A stretch of DNA of 36,826 nucleotides from assembly GCA_038210415.1 (NCBI GenBank), contig JBBQWS010000034.1, positions 1 to 36,826 on the forward strand, read 5' to 3'. Of this stretch, positions 6,854 through 14,999 are shown piece by piece (position 1 is the first letter of the stretch; every line of letters starts with the position of its first letter). The position numbers and the translations under genes were made by a program. The notes beneath the pieces are model-generated. The model did not search any database. It saw nothing but the letters and a program-made list of their open reading frames with translations, and was not told where the DNA came from. This stretch comes from JBBQWS01 sp038210415. Lineage in GTDB: Bacteria; Actinomycetota; Actinomycetes; Prado026.

Positions 6854-8430
6854 GCAGCACCCCAGACAGCAGCGGACGTACGCCCGTCCGGCGCGCCCTG
6901 GTCAGCGTGTACGACAAGGCCGGCCTGCCTGAGCTCGCCCGGGCGCTCGACGAGGCCGGGGTCGAGATCGTCTCCACCGGCTCGACGGCTGCCACGATCG
7001 CCGGCCTCGGCATCGCGGTGACCCAGGTGAGCGACCTGACCGGCTTCCCGGAGTGTCTCGAAGGCCGGGTCAAGACGTTGCACCCCAAGGTGCATGCGGG
7101 CGTGCTGGCCGACCTGCGCAAGACCGCGCACGCCGACCAGCTGGCCGAGCTCGGGATCGAGCCGTTCGAGCTGGTGGTGGTCAACCTGTACCCGTTCACG
7201 CAGACGGTGGTGTCGGGGGCCTCGGCGGACGAGTGCGTCGAGCAGATCGACATCGGCGGGCCGACGATGATCCGGGCGGCCGCTAAGAACCACCCCAGCG
7301 TCGCCGTCGTCGTGTCACCGGAGCGCTACGCCTCGGTCCGGGCCGCGCTCGCGAGTGGCGGGTTCACCCTGGCCGAGCGGCAACAGCTCGCCACCGAGGC
7401 GTTCGCGCACACCGCGTCGTACGACATCGCGGTGGCGTCCTGGATGGGCAGCGTCGTGTCGCCGGACCCGTCCTCGGCGTTCCCCCCCTGGGTCGGCGCT
7501 GCGTGGGACCGCACCGCGGTGCTGCGGTACGGCGAGAACCCGCACCAGGGCGCCGCGTTGTACGCCGGCCAGTTCGTCCCGCCCGGGCTGGCCCAGGCCG
7601 AGCAGCTGAACGGCAAGGAGATGTCGTACAACAACTACGTCGACGGTGACGCCGCGCGCCGGGCGGCCTACGACTACGTCGAGCCTGCGGTTGCCATCAT
7701 CAAGCATGCCAACCCGTGCGGCATCGCCGTGGGCACCGATGTCGCGGACGCCTACCGCAAGGCGTTCGACTGCGACCCGGTGTCGGCGTTCGGCGGTGTG
7801 GTCGCGGCGAACCGCCCGGTGACCCGGGCGATGGCCGAGGCGATCGCCGACGTGTTCACCGAGGTCGTCGTCGCCCCTGACTTCGACGCCGATGCGCTCG
7901 AGCTGTTGACCCAGAAGAAGAACGTCCGGCTGCTGCGCTGCTCGGGGCCGCACCCCGGACGCGCGGTCGAGTGGCGCGCGATCAGTGGCGGCCTGCTGAT
8001 GCAGCGGGTCGACCTCGTCGCCGCCGACGGCGACGACCCGGCCGGCTGGACGCTCGCGGCAGGCGACCCGGTCGACGCGGCCACCTTGGCCGACCTCGAG
8101 TTCGCGTGGCGGGCGTGCCGCTCGGTGAAGTCGAATGCCATCGTGGTCGCGCGCGACGGTGCCACCGTCGGCGTGGGCATGGGACAGGTCAACCGGGTCG
8201 ACTCGGCCCGACTGGCCGTCGAGCGGGCCGGTGAGGAGCGGGCCCGCGGAGCCGTCGCCGCGTCCGACGCATTTTTCCCGTTCCCGGACGGGCTCGAGGT
8301 GCTCCTGGCCGCGGGGGTGCGGGCGGTCGTCCAGCCGGGGGGTTCCGTGCGCGACGACGAGGTGCTGGCGGCTGCGACGGCCGCGGGAGCCAGCGTCTAC
8401 CTCACTGGCGTCCGGCACTTCTTCCACTAA
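6850..8430 (+). CDS. purH: Bifunctional AICAR transformylase/IMP cyclohydrolase
   Basis: A 526-residue two-domain enzyme catalysing the last two steps of IMP synthesis. The N-terminal MGS-like cyclohydrolase domain (about 15-160) shows RALVSVYDKAGL and GRVKTLHPKVHAGVLADL. The C-terminal transformylase domain carries KHANPCG with Lys285 and His286, the catalytic pair of the family, and SVKSNAIVVARDG. It ends in LTGVRHFFH, close to the usual RHFRH terminus. Length is typical. It is coupled to purN by an ATGA overlap and followed after 12 bases by the DUF3291 gene. Confidence 0.97.
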   Translation: MSSTPDSSGRTPVRRALVSVYDKAGLPELARALDEAGVEIVSTGSTAATIAGLGIAVTQVSDLTGFPECLEGRVKTLHPKVHAGVLADLRKTAHADQLAELGIEPFELVVVNLYPFTQTVVSGASADECVEQIDIGGPTMIRAAAKNHPSVAVVVSPERYASVRAALASGGFTLAERQQLATEAFAHTASYDIAVASWMGSVVSPDPSSAFPPWVGAAWDRTAVLRYGENPHQGAALYAGQFVPPGLAQAEQLNGKEMSYNNYVDGDAARRAAYDYVEPAVAIIKHANPCGIAVGTDVADAYRKAFDCDPVSAFGGVVAANRPVTRAMAEAIADVFTEVVVAPDFDADALELLTQKKNVRLLRCSGPHPGRAVEWRAISGGLLMQRVDLVAADGDDPAGWTLAAGDPVDAATLADLEFAWRACRSVKSNAIVVARDGATVGVGMGQVNRVDSARLAVERAGEERARGAVAASDAFFPFPDGLEVLLAAGVRAVVQPGGSVRDDEVLAAATAAGASVYLTGVRHFFH

Positions 8431-8442
8431 GGGCTGTGCTCG

Positions 8443-8892
8443 ATGTCCTTCCACCTCGCCCAGCTGAACGTGGCTCGGCTCGCGGCTCCGCTCGACTCGC
8501 CCAAGCTCGCCGACTTCGTCGCGGGCCTCGACCCGGTCAACGCCCTGGCCGACGCCGCGCCAGGGTTCGTGTGGCGGTTGCAGGAAGGCGCGGGAGACGC
8601 GACCCGGCTGCGCGTGTGGGGTGCCGACATGATCGTCAACCTGTCGGTGTGGGAGTCGCTCGAGTCGTTGCGCGGCTACGTCTTCGAGCCGGGCCACGTC
8701 AAGGTGCTGCGTCGTCGCCGCGAATGGTTCGTGCCCATGTCTACCCCCCACCTGGTGCTGTGGTGGGTCCTGGCGGGGCACCGGCCCGACCTCGACGAGG
8801 CGGGGGAGCGGCTGGCGGTGCTCGCCGCGCACGGTCCTAACCCAGCGGCCTTCACCCTGCGCACGGCCTTCTCGTCCCCGACCCCCACGTGA
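8443..8892 (+). CDS. DUF3291 protein (ferredoxin-like-fold monooxygenase relative)
   Basis: A 149-residue soluble protein starting MSFHLAQLNVARL and containing NLSVWESLESLRGYVF and KVLRRRREWF, the pattern of DUF3291. These are small alpha/beta barrels related in fold to antibiotic-biosynthesis monooxygenases; biochemical role unknown. The start ATG is 12 bases after purH, with no strong ribosome binding site. The stop overlaps the GTG of the pentapeptide gene (GTGA). In several actinobacteria folD lies in this purH-to-mdh interval; here this pair takes its place. Confidence 0.75.
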   Translation: MSFHLAQLNVARLAAPLDSPKLADFVAGLDPVNALADAAPGFVWRLQEGAGDATRLRVWGADMIVNLSVWESLESLRGYVFEPGHVKVLRRRREWFVPMSTPHLVLWWVLAGHRPDLDEAGERLAVLAAHGPNPAAFTLRTAFSSPTPT

Positions 8893-9509
8893 CCACGCCG
8901 CCCCCGCCCGGTTCGGTCGTCGAGCGCGCCGACCTCTCCGGCGTCGACTGGTACGCCGCCGAGCTCGTCGGCGTGACCTTCCGTGGTGTGTCGTTCGCGG
9001 ACGCCGACCTCACCGAGGCCGACCTCACCGACTGCGTGTTCGAGGAGTGCGGGTTCGGCGGCACCCGGCTGGGTTCGGTGCGCGCAGTGCGCACGGCCTT
9101 CCTGCGCTGCACCTTCCGGCGGGCCTCGCTGTTCGCCGCCCACCTCGAGGGATGCAAGCTGTCCGGCTCGGTGTTCGAGTCGGCCAACGTGCTCACCGCG
9201 CTGACCGTCGTCGGGGGCGACTGGTCGTTCGTCACGCTCAGGGGCCAGGACCTCTCGGGGCTGAACCTCGACGGGCTCAAGCTCACCGAGGCCGACCTCT
9301 CGGGGGCGGACCTGCGCGGCGCCAGCCTGGTCGGCGCCGACCTCGCCCATGCCCGCCTGCACGAAGTACTCCTGGCCGGCGCGGACCTGCGTCGGGCGAA
9401 CCTCGACGGGGTCGACCTCGTCGCCGTCGGCCTGGCTGGGGTCCGGATCGACGTCGCTCTCGCCGTCCAGCTCGCCCGCGGCCTCGGCGCCGTGGTCGAG
9501 GACGCCTAG
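8889..9509 (+). CDS. Pentapeptide-repeat protein
   Basis: A 206-residue protein built largely of A(D/N)LXX repeats: for example FADADLTEADLTDCVF, LSGLNLDGLKLTEADLSGADLRGASLVGADL and LLAGADLRRANLDGVDL. These form a right-handed quadrilateral beta-helix. The central part (about 55-110) is less regular and has several Cys residues. Some family members (MfpA, Qnr) mimic DNA and protect gyrase, but most have no known role and nothing here points to gyrase. It starts at a GTG that overlaps the preceding stop, so it is translationally coupled to the DUF3291 gene. Confidence 0.88.
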   Translation: MTTPPPPGSVVERADLSGVDWYAAELVGVTFRGVSFADADLTEADLTDCVFEECGFGGTRLGSVRAVRTAFLRCTFRRASLFAAHLEGCKLSGSVFESANVLTALTVVGGDWSFVTLRGQDLSGLNLDGLKLTEADLSGADLRGASLVGADLAHARLHEVLLAGADLRRANLDGVDLVAVGLAGVRIDVALAVQLARGLGAVVEDA

Positions 9510-9529
9510 ACTGCGCGGCGGGAGGGCAG

Positions 9530-9844
9530 ATGACCGCGGACGCACCCAGCCGAGAGCCCTGGCTCAGCGGTCCGGCCTCCGTCTGGCGACGGCAGTGGCC
9601 GTTTCTCGTCGTCCTGGTCGGGGTGCTGCTCGGCCTGGCCGTCGTGGTGCTGCTCGACCGGTTCCGCCGCGGCACCATCTTGATGGCGGCGTCGGTCGTC
9701 TTCGGCGCCTGGATGCGCGCGCTGCTGCCGAACGAGCGCGCCGGGCTCCTGCACGTGCGCAGCCGGGCGGCCGACGTCGTCACGTTGCTGGTGCTCGGGC
9801 TGGGGCTTACCGTGCTTGCGCTCCTCGTCCCGCCACCGTCGTGA
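9530..9844 (+). CDS. DUF3017 small membrane protein
   Basis: A 104-residue protein with a hydrophilic N terminus and three hydrophobic segments (about 21-40, 46-62 and 82-102), separated by LLPNERAGLLHVRSRAADV. This matches DUF3017, which in many actinobacteria lies directly upstream of mdh, as here. Function unknown. The ATG at 9530 has GGAGG 5 bases upstream, and the frame upstream of it belongs to the pentapeptide gene. The mdh start lies 78 bases after the stop. Confidence 0.75.
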   Translation: MTADAPSREPWLSGPASVWRRQWPFLVVLVGVLLGLAVVVLLDRFRRGTILMAASVVFGAWMRALLPNERAGLLHVRSRAADVVTLLVLGLGLTVLALLVPPPS

Positions 9845-9864
9845 GCGACCGGCGACGCGTCCGA

Positions 9865-9870
9865 TAGCCT
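9865..9870 (+). promoter_or_regulatory. Possible -10 element for mdh-icd
   Basis: TAGCCT matches TAnnnT and lies 52 bases before the mdh ATG, giving a leader of roughly 45 bases that includes the ribosome binding site GAGGA. Pattern match only. Confidence 0.35.
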
Positions 9871-9922
9871 TCGACCAGACCAACTGTCTTGATGACGAGA
9901 TACTCCGGAGAAACGAGGAACC

Positions 9923-10882
9923 ATGGCTCAGCGCAGGGGCAAGGTCACAGTCGTCGGGGCCGGTTTCTACGGGTCCACCACCGCCCAGCGGCTGGCCGAG
10001 TACGACGTGTTCGAGACGGTCGTACTCACCGACATCGTCGAGGGCAAGCCGGAGGGCCTGGCGCTCGACCTCAACCAGTCGCGTCCGATCGAGGGCTTCG
10101 AGACCACCGTCGTCGGCGCCACCACCACGGTCGAGGGTGGCGGCTACGAACCGACCGCGGGCTCTGACGTCGTCGTGATCACGGCCGGCCTGCCGCGCAA
10201 GCCGGGCATGAGTCGCATGGACCTCATCGAGACCAACGCGCGCATCGTGCGTGGTGTCGCCGAGAACCTCGCCAAGCACTCGCCCGAGGCCGTCATCATC
10301 GTGGTGTCCAACCCGCTCGACGAGATGACCGCGCTGACCCAGCTGGCGTCCGGTTTCCCCAAGCACCGGGTGCTCGGGCAGGCCGGGATGCTCGACACCG
10401 CGCGGTTCACGAACAACGTGGCGACCGCGCTGGGCGTGCCGGTCGGCTCAGTCCGCACCCTGACCCTCGGCTCGCACGGCGACACCATGGTCCCGGTGCC
10501 CTCGCGGTGCACGGTCGACGGCAAGCCGTTGTCCGACCTGATGCCGGCCGACCAGATCGAGGAGCTCGTCGTACGCACCCGCAACGGCGGGGCCGAGGTC
10601 GTCGCGCTGCTCAAGACCGGGTCGGCCTACTATGCCCCCTCGGCGGCTGCCGCCCGGATGGCCAAGGCGGTCATCGAAGACTCCGGGGCCGTCATGCCCG
10701 TGTGTGCCTGGGTCGACGGCGAGTACGGCATCTCGGGGGTCTACCTAGGCGTCGAGGCCGAGATCGGCGCCACCGGCGTCCGCAAGGTCGTCGAGACCGC
10801 GCTGACCGAGTCCGAGATCGCGGGGCTTCGCGAGGCGGCGGAGGCCGTGCGGGCCAAGCAGGCCGACGTCCAGTCCCTCTAG
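9923..10882 (+). CDS. mdh: Malate dehydrogenase, LDH-like (type III)
   Basis: A 319-residue NAD-dependent dehydrogenase that oxidises malate to oxaloacetate. The nucleotide loop GAGFYG is at 12-17, with Asp37 (LTDIVEG) as the residue expected to select NAD. Substrate-binding Arg92 and Arg98 (PRKPGMSRMDL), Asn130, Asp158 and Arg161 (LDTARF) and the catalytic His185 (GSHGDTM) are in place. Arg92 rather than Gln at the first position indicates malate, not lactate. It belongs to the LDH-like branch, unlike the cytosolic-type Mdh (GAAGQIGY) of mycobacteria and Streptomyces. The ATG has GAGGA upstream. icd follows after 28 bases on the same strand. Confidence 0.93.
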   Translation: MAQRRGKVTVVGAGFYGSTTAQRLAEYDVFETVVLTDIVEGKPEGLALDLNQSRPIEGFETTVVGATTTVEGGGYEPTAGSDVVVITAGLPRKPGMSRMDLIETNARIVRGVAENLAKHSPEAVIIVVSNPLDEMTALTQLASGFPKHRVLGQAGMLDTARFTNNVATALGVPVGSVRTLTLGSHGDTMVPVPSRCTVDGKPLSDLMPADQIEELVVRTRNGGAEVVALLKTGSAYYAPSAAAARMAKAVIEDSGAVMPVCAWVDGEYGISGVYLGVEAEIGATGVRKVVETALTESEIAGLREAAEAVRAKQADVQSL

Positions 10883-10910
10883 TCGTTCCCTCCCGAAGGA
10901 GCACCGCGCC

Positions 10911-12131
10911 GTGAGCAAGATCAAGGTAGAGGGCACCGTCGTCGAGCTCGACGGTGACGAGATGACCCGGATCATCTGGCAGTTCATCAAGGACCAGCTG
11001 ATCCTGCCGTACCTCGACGTCAAGCTCGAGTACTACGACCTCAGTATCGAGAACAGGGACGCCACGGACGACCAGGTCACCATCGACTCCGCCAACGCGA
11101 TCAAGCGGCACGGCGTCGGTGTGAAGTGCGCGACCATCACGCCGGACGAGGCTCGGGTCGAGGAGTTCGGCCTGAAGAAGATGTGGAAGTCGCCCAACGG
11201 CACGATCCGCAACATCCTCGGCGGCGTGATCTTCCGCGAGCCGATCGTGATCAGCAACATCCCGCGGCTGGTCCCCGGCTGGACAAAGCCGATCATCATC
11301 GGCCGGCACGCGTTCGGCGACCAGTACCGCGCGACCGACCTGGTCGTGCCCGGCGCCGGCACCCTCACCCTCACCTTCGCGCCCAAGGGCGGCGGCGAGC
11401 CGATCGAGCTCGAGGTCTTCGAGTACCCCTCCGGTGGTGTGGCGATGGCGATGTACAACCTCGACGACTCGATCCGCGACTTCGCTCGGGCCTGTCTGCG
11501 GTACGGCCTCGACCGCGGCCTGCCGGTCTACCTCTCGACCAAGAACACGATCCTCAAGGCGTACGACGGCCGGTTCAAGGACCTCTTCGCCGAGGTCTTC
11601 GCGGCGGAGTACGCCGACGAGTTCGCGGCTGCTGGCATCACCTACGAGCACCGGCTGATCGACGACATGGTGGCCGCTGCGATGAAGTGGGAGGGCGGCT
11701 ACGTCTGGGCCTGCAAGAACTACGACGGTGACGTCCAGTCCGACACGGTCGCCCAGGGCTTCGGCTCGCTCGGCCTGATGACGTCGGTGCTGATGGCGCC
11801 AGACGGCAAGACCGTCGAGGCCGAGGCCGCCCACGGCACCGTGACCCGGCACTACCGCCAGCACCAGCAGGGCAAGCCGACGTCGACGAACCCGATCGCG
11901 TCGATTTTCGCGTGGACGCAGGGGCTCGCCTACCGGGGCAAGATGGACGGCACCCCCGAGGTCACGGAGTTCGCGCACACCCTCCAGCGGGTCTGCGTCG
12001 AGACCGTCGAGTCGGGTTCGATGACCAAGGACCTCGCGTTGCTGATCGGCAAGGACCAGCCGTGGCAGACGACGGAGGAGTTCCTCGCGTCGATCGACGA
12101 GAACCTCAAGAAGGCCATGGCCGGGGCGTGA
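10911..12131 (+). CDS. icd: NADP-dependent isocitrate dehydrogenase, homodimeric type II
   Basis: A 406-residue decarboxylating dehydrogenase giving 2-oxoglutarate and NADPH. The N terminus (KVEGTVVELDGDEMTRIIW) and the substrate loop KSPNGTIRNILGG (Ser94 to Asn101) are those of the eukaryote-like type II enzymes, not the monomeric enzyme also found in actinobacteria. Cofactor residues lie in AHGTVTRHYRQHQQG. The start is a GTG with GAAGGAG 9 bases upstream. The stop overlaps the next GTG (GTGA). Together with mdh it forms a two-step TCA operon plus a small coupled gene. Confidence 0.96.
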   Translation: MSKIKVEGTVVELDGDEMTRIIWQFIKDQLILPYLDVKLEYYDLSIENRDATDDQVTIDSANAIKRHGVGVKCATITPDEARVEEFGLKKMWKSPNGTIRNILGGVIFREPIVISNIPRLVPGWTKPIIIGRHAFGDQYRATDLVVPGAGTLTLTFAPKGGGEPIELEVFEYPSGGVAMAMYNLDDSIRDFARACLRYGLDRGLPVYLSTKNTILKAYDGRFKDLFAEVFAAEYADEFAAAGITYEHRLIDDMVAAAMKWEGGYVWACKNYDGDVQSDTVAQGFGSLGLMTSVLMAPDGKTVEAEAAHGTVTRHYRQHQQGKPTSTNPIASIFAWTQGLAYRGKMDGTPEVTEFAHTLQRVCVETVESGSMTKDLALLIGKDQPWQTTEEFLASIDENLKKAMAGA

Positions 12132-12415
12132 GCGACCAGCGCATGGAGATCAGCGTGACCCCGGAGGTCGAGGCCGGGGTCTACGCCAACTTCGTCGGGG
12201 TCTGGCACGACGCCGACGTCTTCACCCTCGACTTCACAGCGGTGACGCGGCCACCGGAGATGACGACCGACGCGGACACCGGCGAGGAGTTCCTGCACGT
12301 GCAGTCGCGGATCGTCAGCCGGGTCCGGATCCCGCCGGGTCAGGTGTTCGAGATCATGCGCGCACTCGAGGTGCAGCTGTCGGCGTGGGAGTCCGAGACG
12401 GGGCGCACCCTGTAG
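12128..12415 (+). CDS. DUF3467 protein
   Basis: A 95-residue soluble protein with EAGVYANFVGVWHDADVFTLDFTAV followed by RIVSRVRIPPGQVFEIMRALEVQL, the pattern of DUF3467, a small family of unknown function. I used the GTG at 12128, which overlaps the icd stop by four bases; an ATG at 12143 (MEISVTPE) is an alternative. Coupling to icd suggests co-expression, not a known function. Confidence 0.75.
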   Translation: MSDQRMEISVTPEVEAGVYANFVGVWHDADVFTLDFTAVTRPPEMTTDADTGEEFLHVQSRIVSRVRIPPGQVFEIMRALEVQLSAWESETGRTL

Positions 12416-12488
12416 CGGAACCGTTCGCCCGGAATTCGGCTGGCCCGTCGTCTCGATGCCGCCGGCCGTTCAACTTGGGCTCCTACCT

Positions 12489-12552
12489 TCACTTGGGTCG
12501 GCACCGATGCCGCACAGCACCGATGCCGCACAGCACCGATGCCACCAAGTGA
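12489..12552 (+). repeat. 16-bp tandem repeat (about 2.8 copies) enclosed by an 8-bp inverted repeat
   Basis: GCACCGATGCCGCACA occurs at 12501-12516 and 12517-12532, with a degenerate third copy at 12533-12548. Each unit holds an imperfect dyad (GCAcCGaTGC). The array is flanked by a perfect inverted repeat, TCACTTGG (12489-12496) and CCAAGTGA (12545-12552). A further ACTTGGG lies at 12473-12479. The array ends 15 bases before the GTG of the PHP gene, so it lies in its promoter or leader. Confidence 0.85.
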
Positions 12553-12566
12553 CCTGAGGAGCTCTC

Positions 12567-14288
12567 GTGCCGCACGACACGCACGACCACTCACACGACC
12601 ACTCACACGACCAGCCCGCGCTGCCGGCGTGGGCCGACGCCGAGGTCCCAGACGCCGAGCTGTCTGCGCGCCAGCTTTCCCGCCGCAGCGTGATCCGGGG
12701 AGCCGGCCTGCTGGGTGCCGGAGCGGGAGCGATGAGCGTCTTCGGAGGAGCGCCTGCGTTCGCCGACCAGGCCGCTTCCCGGCCAGATCCCGAGGCCGGT
12801 CAGCCGTTGGTGTACCTCGCCGGTGACCACCACATCCACACCCAGGCCAGCTCGGACGCGTTGTACCGCGTCGCCGACCAAGCTCGTCGCGGCGCCGAGT
12901 TCGGCCTCGACTGGATGGTCATCACCGACCACGGTGGCCTGACCCACTCCAAGCTGGGCGTCGTCAACGTGAACCCGGACGTCCGAGCGGCCCGTTCGGA
13001 GAACCCACGCGCGCTGCTCTTCCAGGGTCTGGAGTGGAACATCCCGGCCGCCGAGCACGCGACGGTCTTCGTCGCGCCCGGCGACAACGAGGTGTCGGTG
13101 CTGCAGCAGTTCGAGAAGGACTACGACGGCGTCGTCAAGGGTGCGACGGACGGTACGACGGGCGGTCCGGTGACCGCGGCGAACGAGGCGCTGGCCATCG
13201 CCGGGCTCCAGTTCCTGGCGGCGCAGAAGGCGTCCGGGACCGTGGCCGATGCGCTGATGCTCGCGAACCACCCGGCCCGCAAGGGTCTCGACTCCCCGCA
13301 CGAGGTCCGCGCCTGGCGCGATGCCACCGATGGCATCGCGATCGGGATGGAGGGTGCGCCCGGTCACCAGGCTGCGGCAATCCCCGGGCCTGGTCACGAG
13401 ACGAACGGGCGTGGGTTCTACGACAACGCACCTAGTTCGACCTCGTTCCCGGCTTACCCGCTGGAGTCGTACGTCACCTACGGGGGGTTCGACTGGATGA
13501 CCGCGACCGTCGGCGGGCTCTGGGACTCGTTGCTGGCTGAGGGTCGGCCCTGGTGGATCACGGCCAACTCCGACTCGCACACGGTCTACAACGACACGCT
13601 CGTCCGAGGTGCGTTCAACCCGGGTGACACGTTTGACACGCTCGGCCGCTACCCGAACCCGGTAGACGGCGGGGTGCCGCTGCCCACGCAGGGTGACTTC
13701 TTCCCCGGGCAGTACAGCCGGACCCACGTCGGTGCCGGGTCGTACGGGTACCTCCAGGTCATGGACGGTCTGCGCAAGGGCCGCGTGTGGGTCGACCACG
13801 GGCAGTTGATCGAGGGGCTCTCGGCGCAGGTGAAGGCGAAGAACCCCGGCCTGGCCCCGGCGACCCTGGGTGGCGTGGCGACGGTGAAGCGCGGCGGGGA
13901 CGTCGTGCTGACGATCACCATTGACACCGCCGACCGGCCCAACAACGCCGGGTTCCTGCCGGCGCTGAACCGGGTCGACGTGATCCGCGGGCTCGTCACT
14001 GGTGCGGCGGCCGACCCCGACTCGTTCGGCGCGCCCACCGCCCAGGTCGTGAAGTCGTTCGACACCAGCGGCCGGACCGGGCGGTTCACCCTGACCCTCA
14101 CGCTGTCGAAGGTGCGGCAGCCGATGTACCTGCGCATCCGGGGGACGGACGGGAACCGCACCCGACCGGGCCTGCTGGGCAGCACCGTCGACCCGTTCGG
14201 CCCGGCAGCCGACGTGCGCGGCAGCGCCGACCCGTGGGCCGACCTGTGGTTCTACGCCAACCCGATCTTCGTCAACGTGGCCGGGTGA
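12567..14288 (+). CDS. Tat-exported PHP-domain metal-dependent hydrolase with His-rich N terminus
   Basis: A 573-residue secreted protein. Residues 3-15 are His/Asp-rich (HDTHDHSHDHSHD). A twin-arginine signal follows (SRRSVIRGAG, Arg39-Arg40), with a hydrophobic stretch and likely cleavage after AFA66. The PHP motif DHHIHTQASSD (His88, 89 and 91) and TDHGG (Asp121, His122) start the catalytic domain, which would bind divalent metals and hydrolyse a phosphoester or similar bond. ITANSDSHT and WVDHGQ further on are likely additional metal ligands. The C-terminal third looks like a beta-rich domain. The GTG at 12567 has AGGAG upstream and is the only ATG/GTG start that keeps the Tat motif. Substrate unknown. 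It overlaps the next gene by four bases. Confidence 0.82.
   Translation: MPHDTHDHSHDHSHDQPALPAWADAEVPDAELSARQLSRRSVIRGAGLLGAGAGAMSVFGGAPAFADQAASRPDPEAGQPLVYLAGDHHIHTQASSDALYRVADQARRGAEFGLDWMVITDHGGLTHSKLGVVNVNPDVRAARSENPRALLFQGLEWNIPAAEHATVFVAPGDNEVSVLQQFEKDYDGVVKGATDGTTGGPVTAANEALAIAGLQFLAAQKASGTVADALMLANHPARKGLDSPHEVRAWRDATDGIAIGMEGAPGHQAAAIPGPGHETNGRGFYDNAPSSTSFPAYPLESYVTYGGFDWMTATVGGLWDSLLAEGRPWWITANSDSHTVYNDTLVRGAFNPGDTFDTLGRYPNPVDGGVPLPTQGDFFPGQYSRTHVGAGSYGYLQVMDGLRKGRVWVDHGQLIEGLSAQVKAKNPGLAPATLGGVATVKRGGDVVLTITIDTADRPNNAGFLPALNRVDVIRGLVTGAAADPDSFGAPTAQVVKSFDTSGRTGRFTLTLTLSKVRQPMYLRIRGTDGNRTRPGLLGSTVDPFGPAADVRGSADPWADLWFYANPIFVNVAG
12582..12614 (+). repeat. 12-bp tandem repeat encoding the His/Asp-rich N terminus
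   Basis: CACGACCACTCA is repeated at 12582-12593 and 12594-12605, with a partial third copy to 12613. It encodes the alternating His/Asp/Ser run before the Tat signal. In-frame copy number could vary without a frameshift. Confidence 0.8.
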
Positions 14289-14923
14289 CGATGCTCTGGC
14301 TGCGCACGGACCGCAGCCCGACCGTGGTGGCCGGGGTCTCCGCCCTGCATGCCGACCGCGACGCCGCCGAGGACCTGTTGGGCGACGTCGTGGCGGCCGT
14401 GCGCGAGCTCGCGGGCGACGACGTGGTCGCGTGCACCCACCTTGTGTCGCGGCCGCAGCGGCACGAGGCGGTGAGCATCGAGGTGCCCGAGCGGGCGGAG
14501 GGCGCCCTGCGGGGTGCGCTGTTCCGGCTGCCGCGCTCGGTCGCCGTCGTCGTGGTCGGGACCGGCCGTGCGATCGCGGGGTTCGGCGTCTCGGCCCAGC
14601 TCGATGCGGCGTACGAGGCCGCGCTCGGCCACTGGGACCGCCGTTCGGGGCGCGCGTTCGTCTTCCCCGGGCAGGACGAGCTCGCCCAACGGGCCGGGCG
14701 GGACGGTGTGGTGCCCGTGCGCGAGGTCGTGGCGTCCACCGCCATCGACGGGGTCGACTCGACCCACGGCCGGTACGACGAGGACGCCGTCCTGGTGACC
14801 AGGGGGTTCATCAGGCCGGTATTCCGGGACGGTCGGCTGCTCGTCCTGGCTGGGCACGACGACCCGACCCGGCTGGTGCCCTGGGAGGTCCCGGACCCCA
14901 CTTCGTGCTGCGTCGACCACTGA
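14285..14923 (+). CDS. Unrecognised 212-residue protein coupled to the PHP gene
   Basis: I do not recognise this family. The protein is soluble, with no signal peptide. A hydrophobic strand-like stretch (RSVAVVVVGTGRAIAGFGVS) is followed by DAAYEAALGHWDRRSGRAFVFPGQDEL. The C terminus ends in PTSCCVDH, a Cys-Cys-x2-His tail that could bind metal or be redox-active. The GTG at 14285 overlaps the stop of the PHP gene (GTGA); an ATG at 14291 is the alternative start. Tight coupling suggests co-production with the exported PHP protein, but this product appears to stay in the cytoplasm. Confidence 0.65.
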   Translation: MTMLWLRTDRSPTVVAGVSALHADRDAAEDLLGDVVAAVRELAGDDVVACTHLVSRPQRHEAVSIEVPERAEGALRGALFRLPRSVAVVVVGTGRAIAGFGVSAQLDAAYEAALGHWDRRSGRAFVFPGQDELAQRAGRDGVVPVREVVASTAIDGVDSTHGRYDEDAVLVTRGFIRPVFRDGRLLVLAGHDDPTRLVPWEVPDPTSCCVDH

Positions 14924-14999
14924 CCCGTTTGCGCAGCCACAGGGGTAGACGGGCGACAGCCGGGCAGGTAACCATCGAGGTGAGCCTTGGAGGCGTGCC

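Noticed and set aside
8889..9509. Quinolone-resistance protein (Qnr/MfpA)
   Set aside because: The pentapeptide repeats are clear, but nothing else links this protein to gyrase. The context is housekeeping genes.
12501..12548. Possible CRISPR array
   Set aside because: The repeats are directly tandem with no spacers of 30-40 bases, only about three units, and there are no cas genes.
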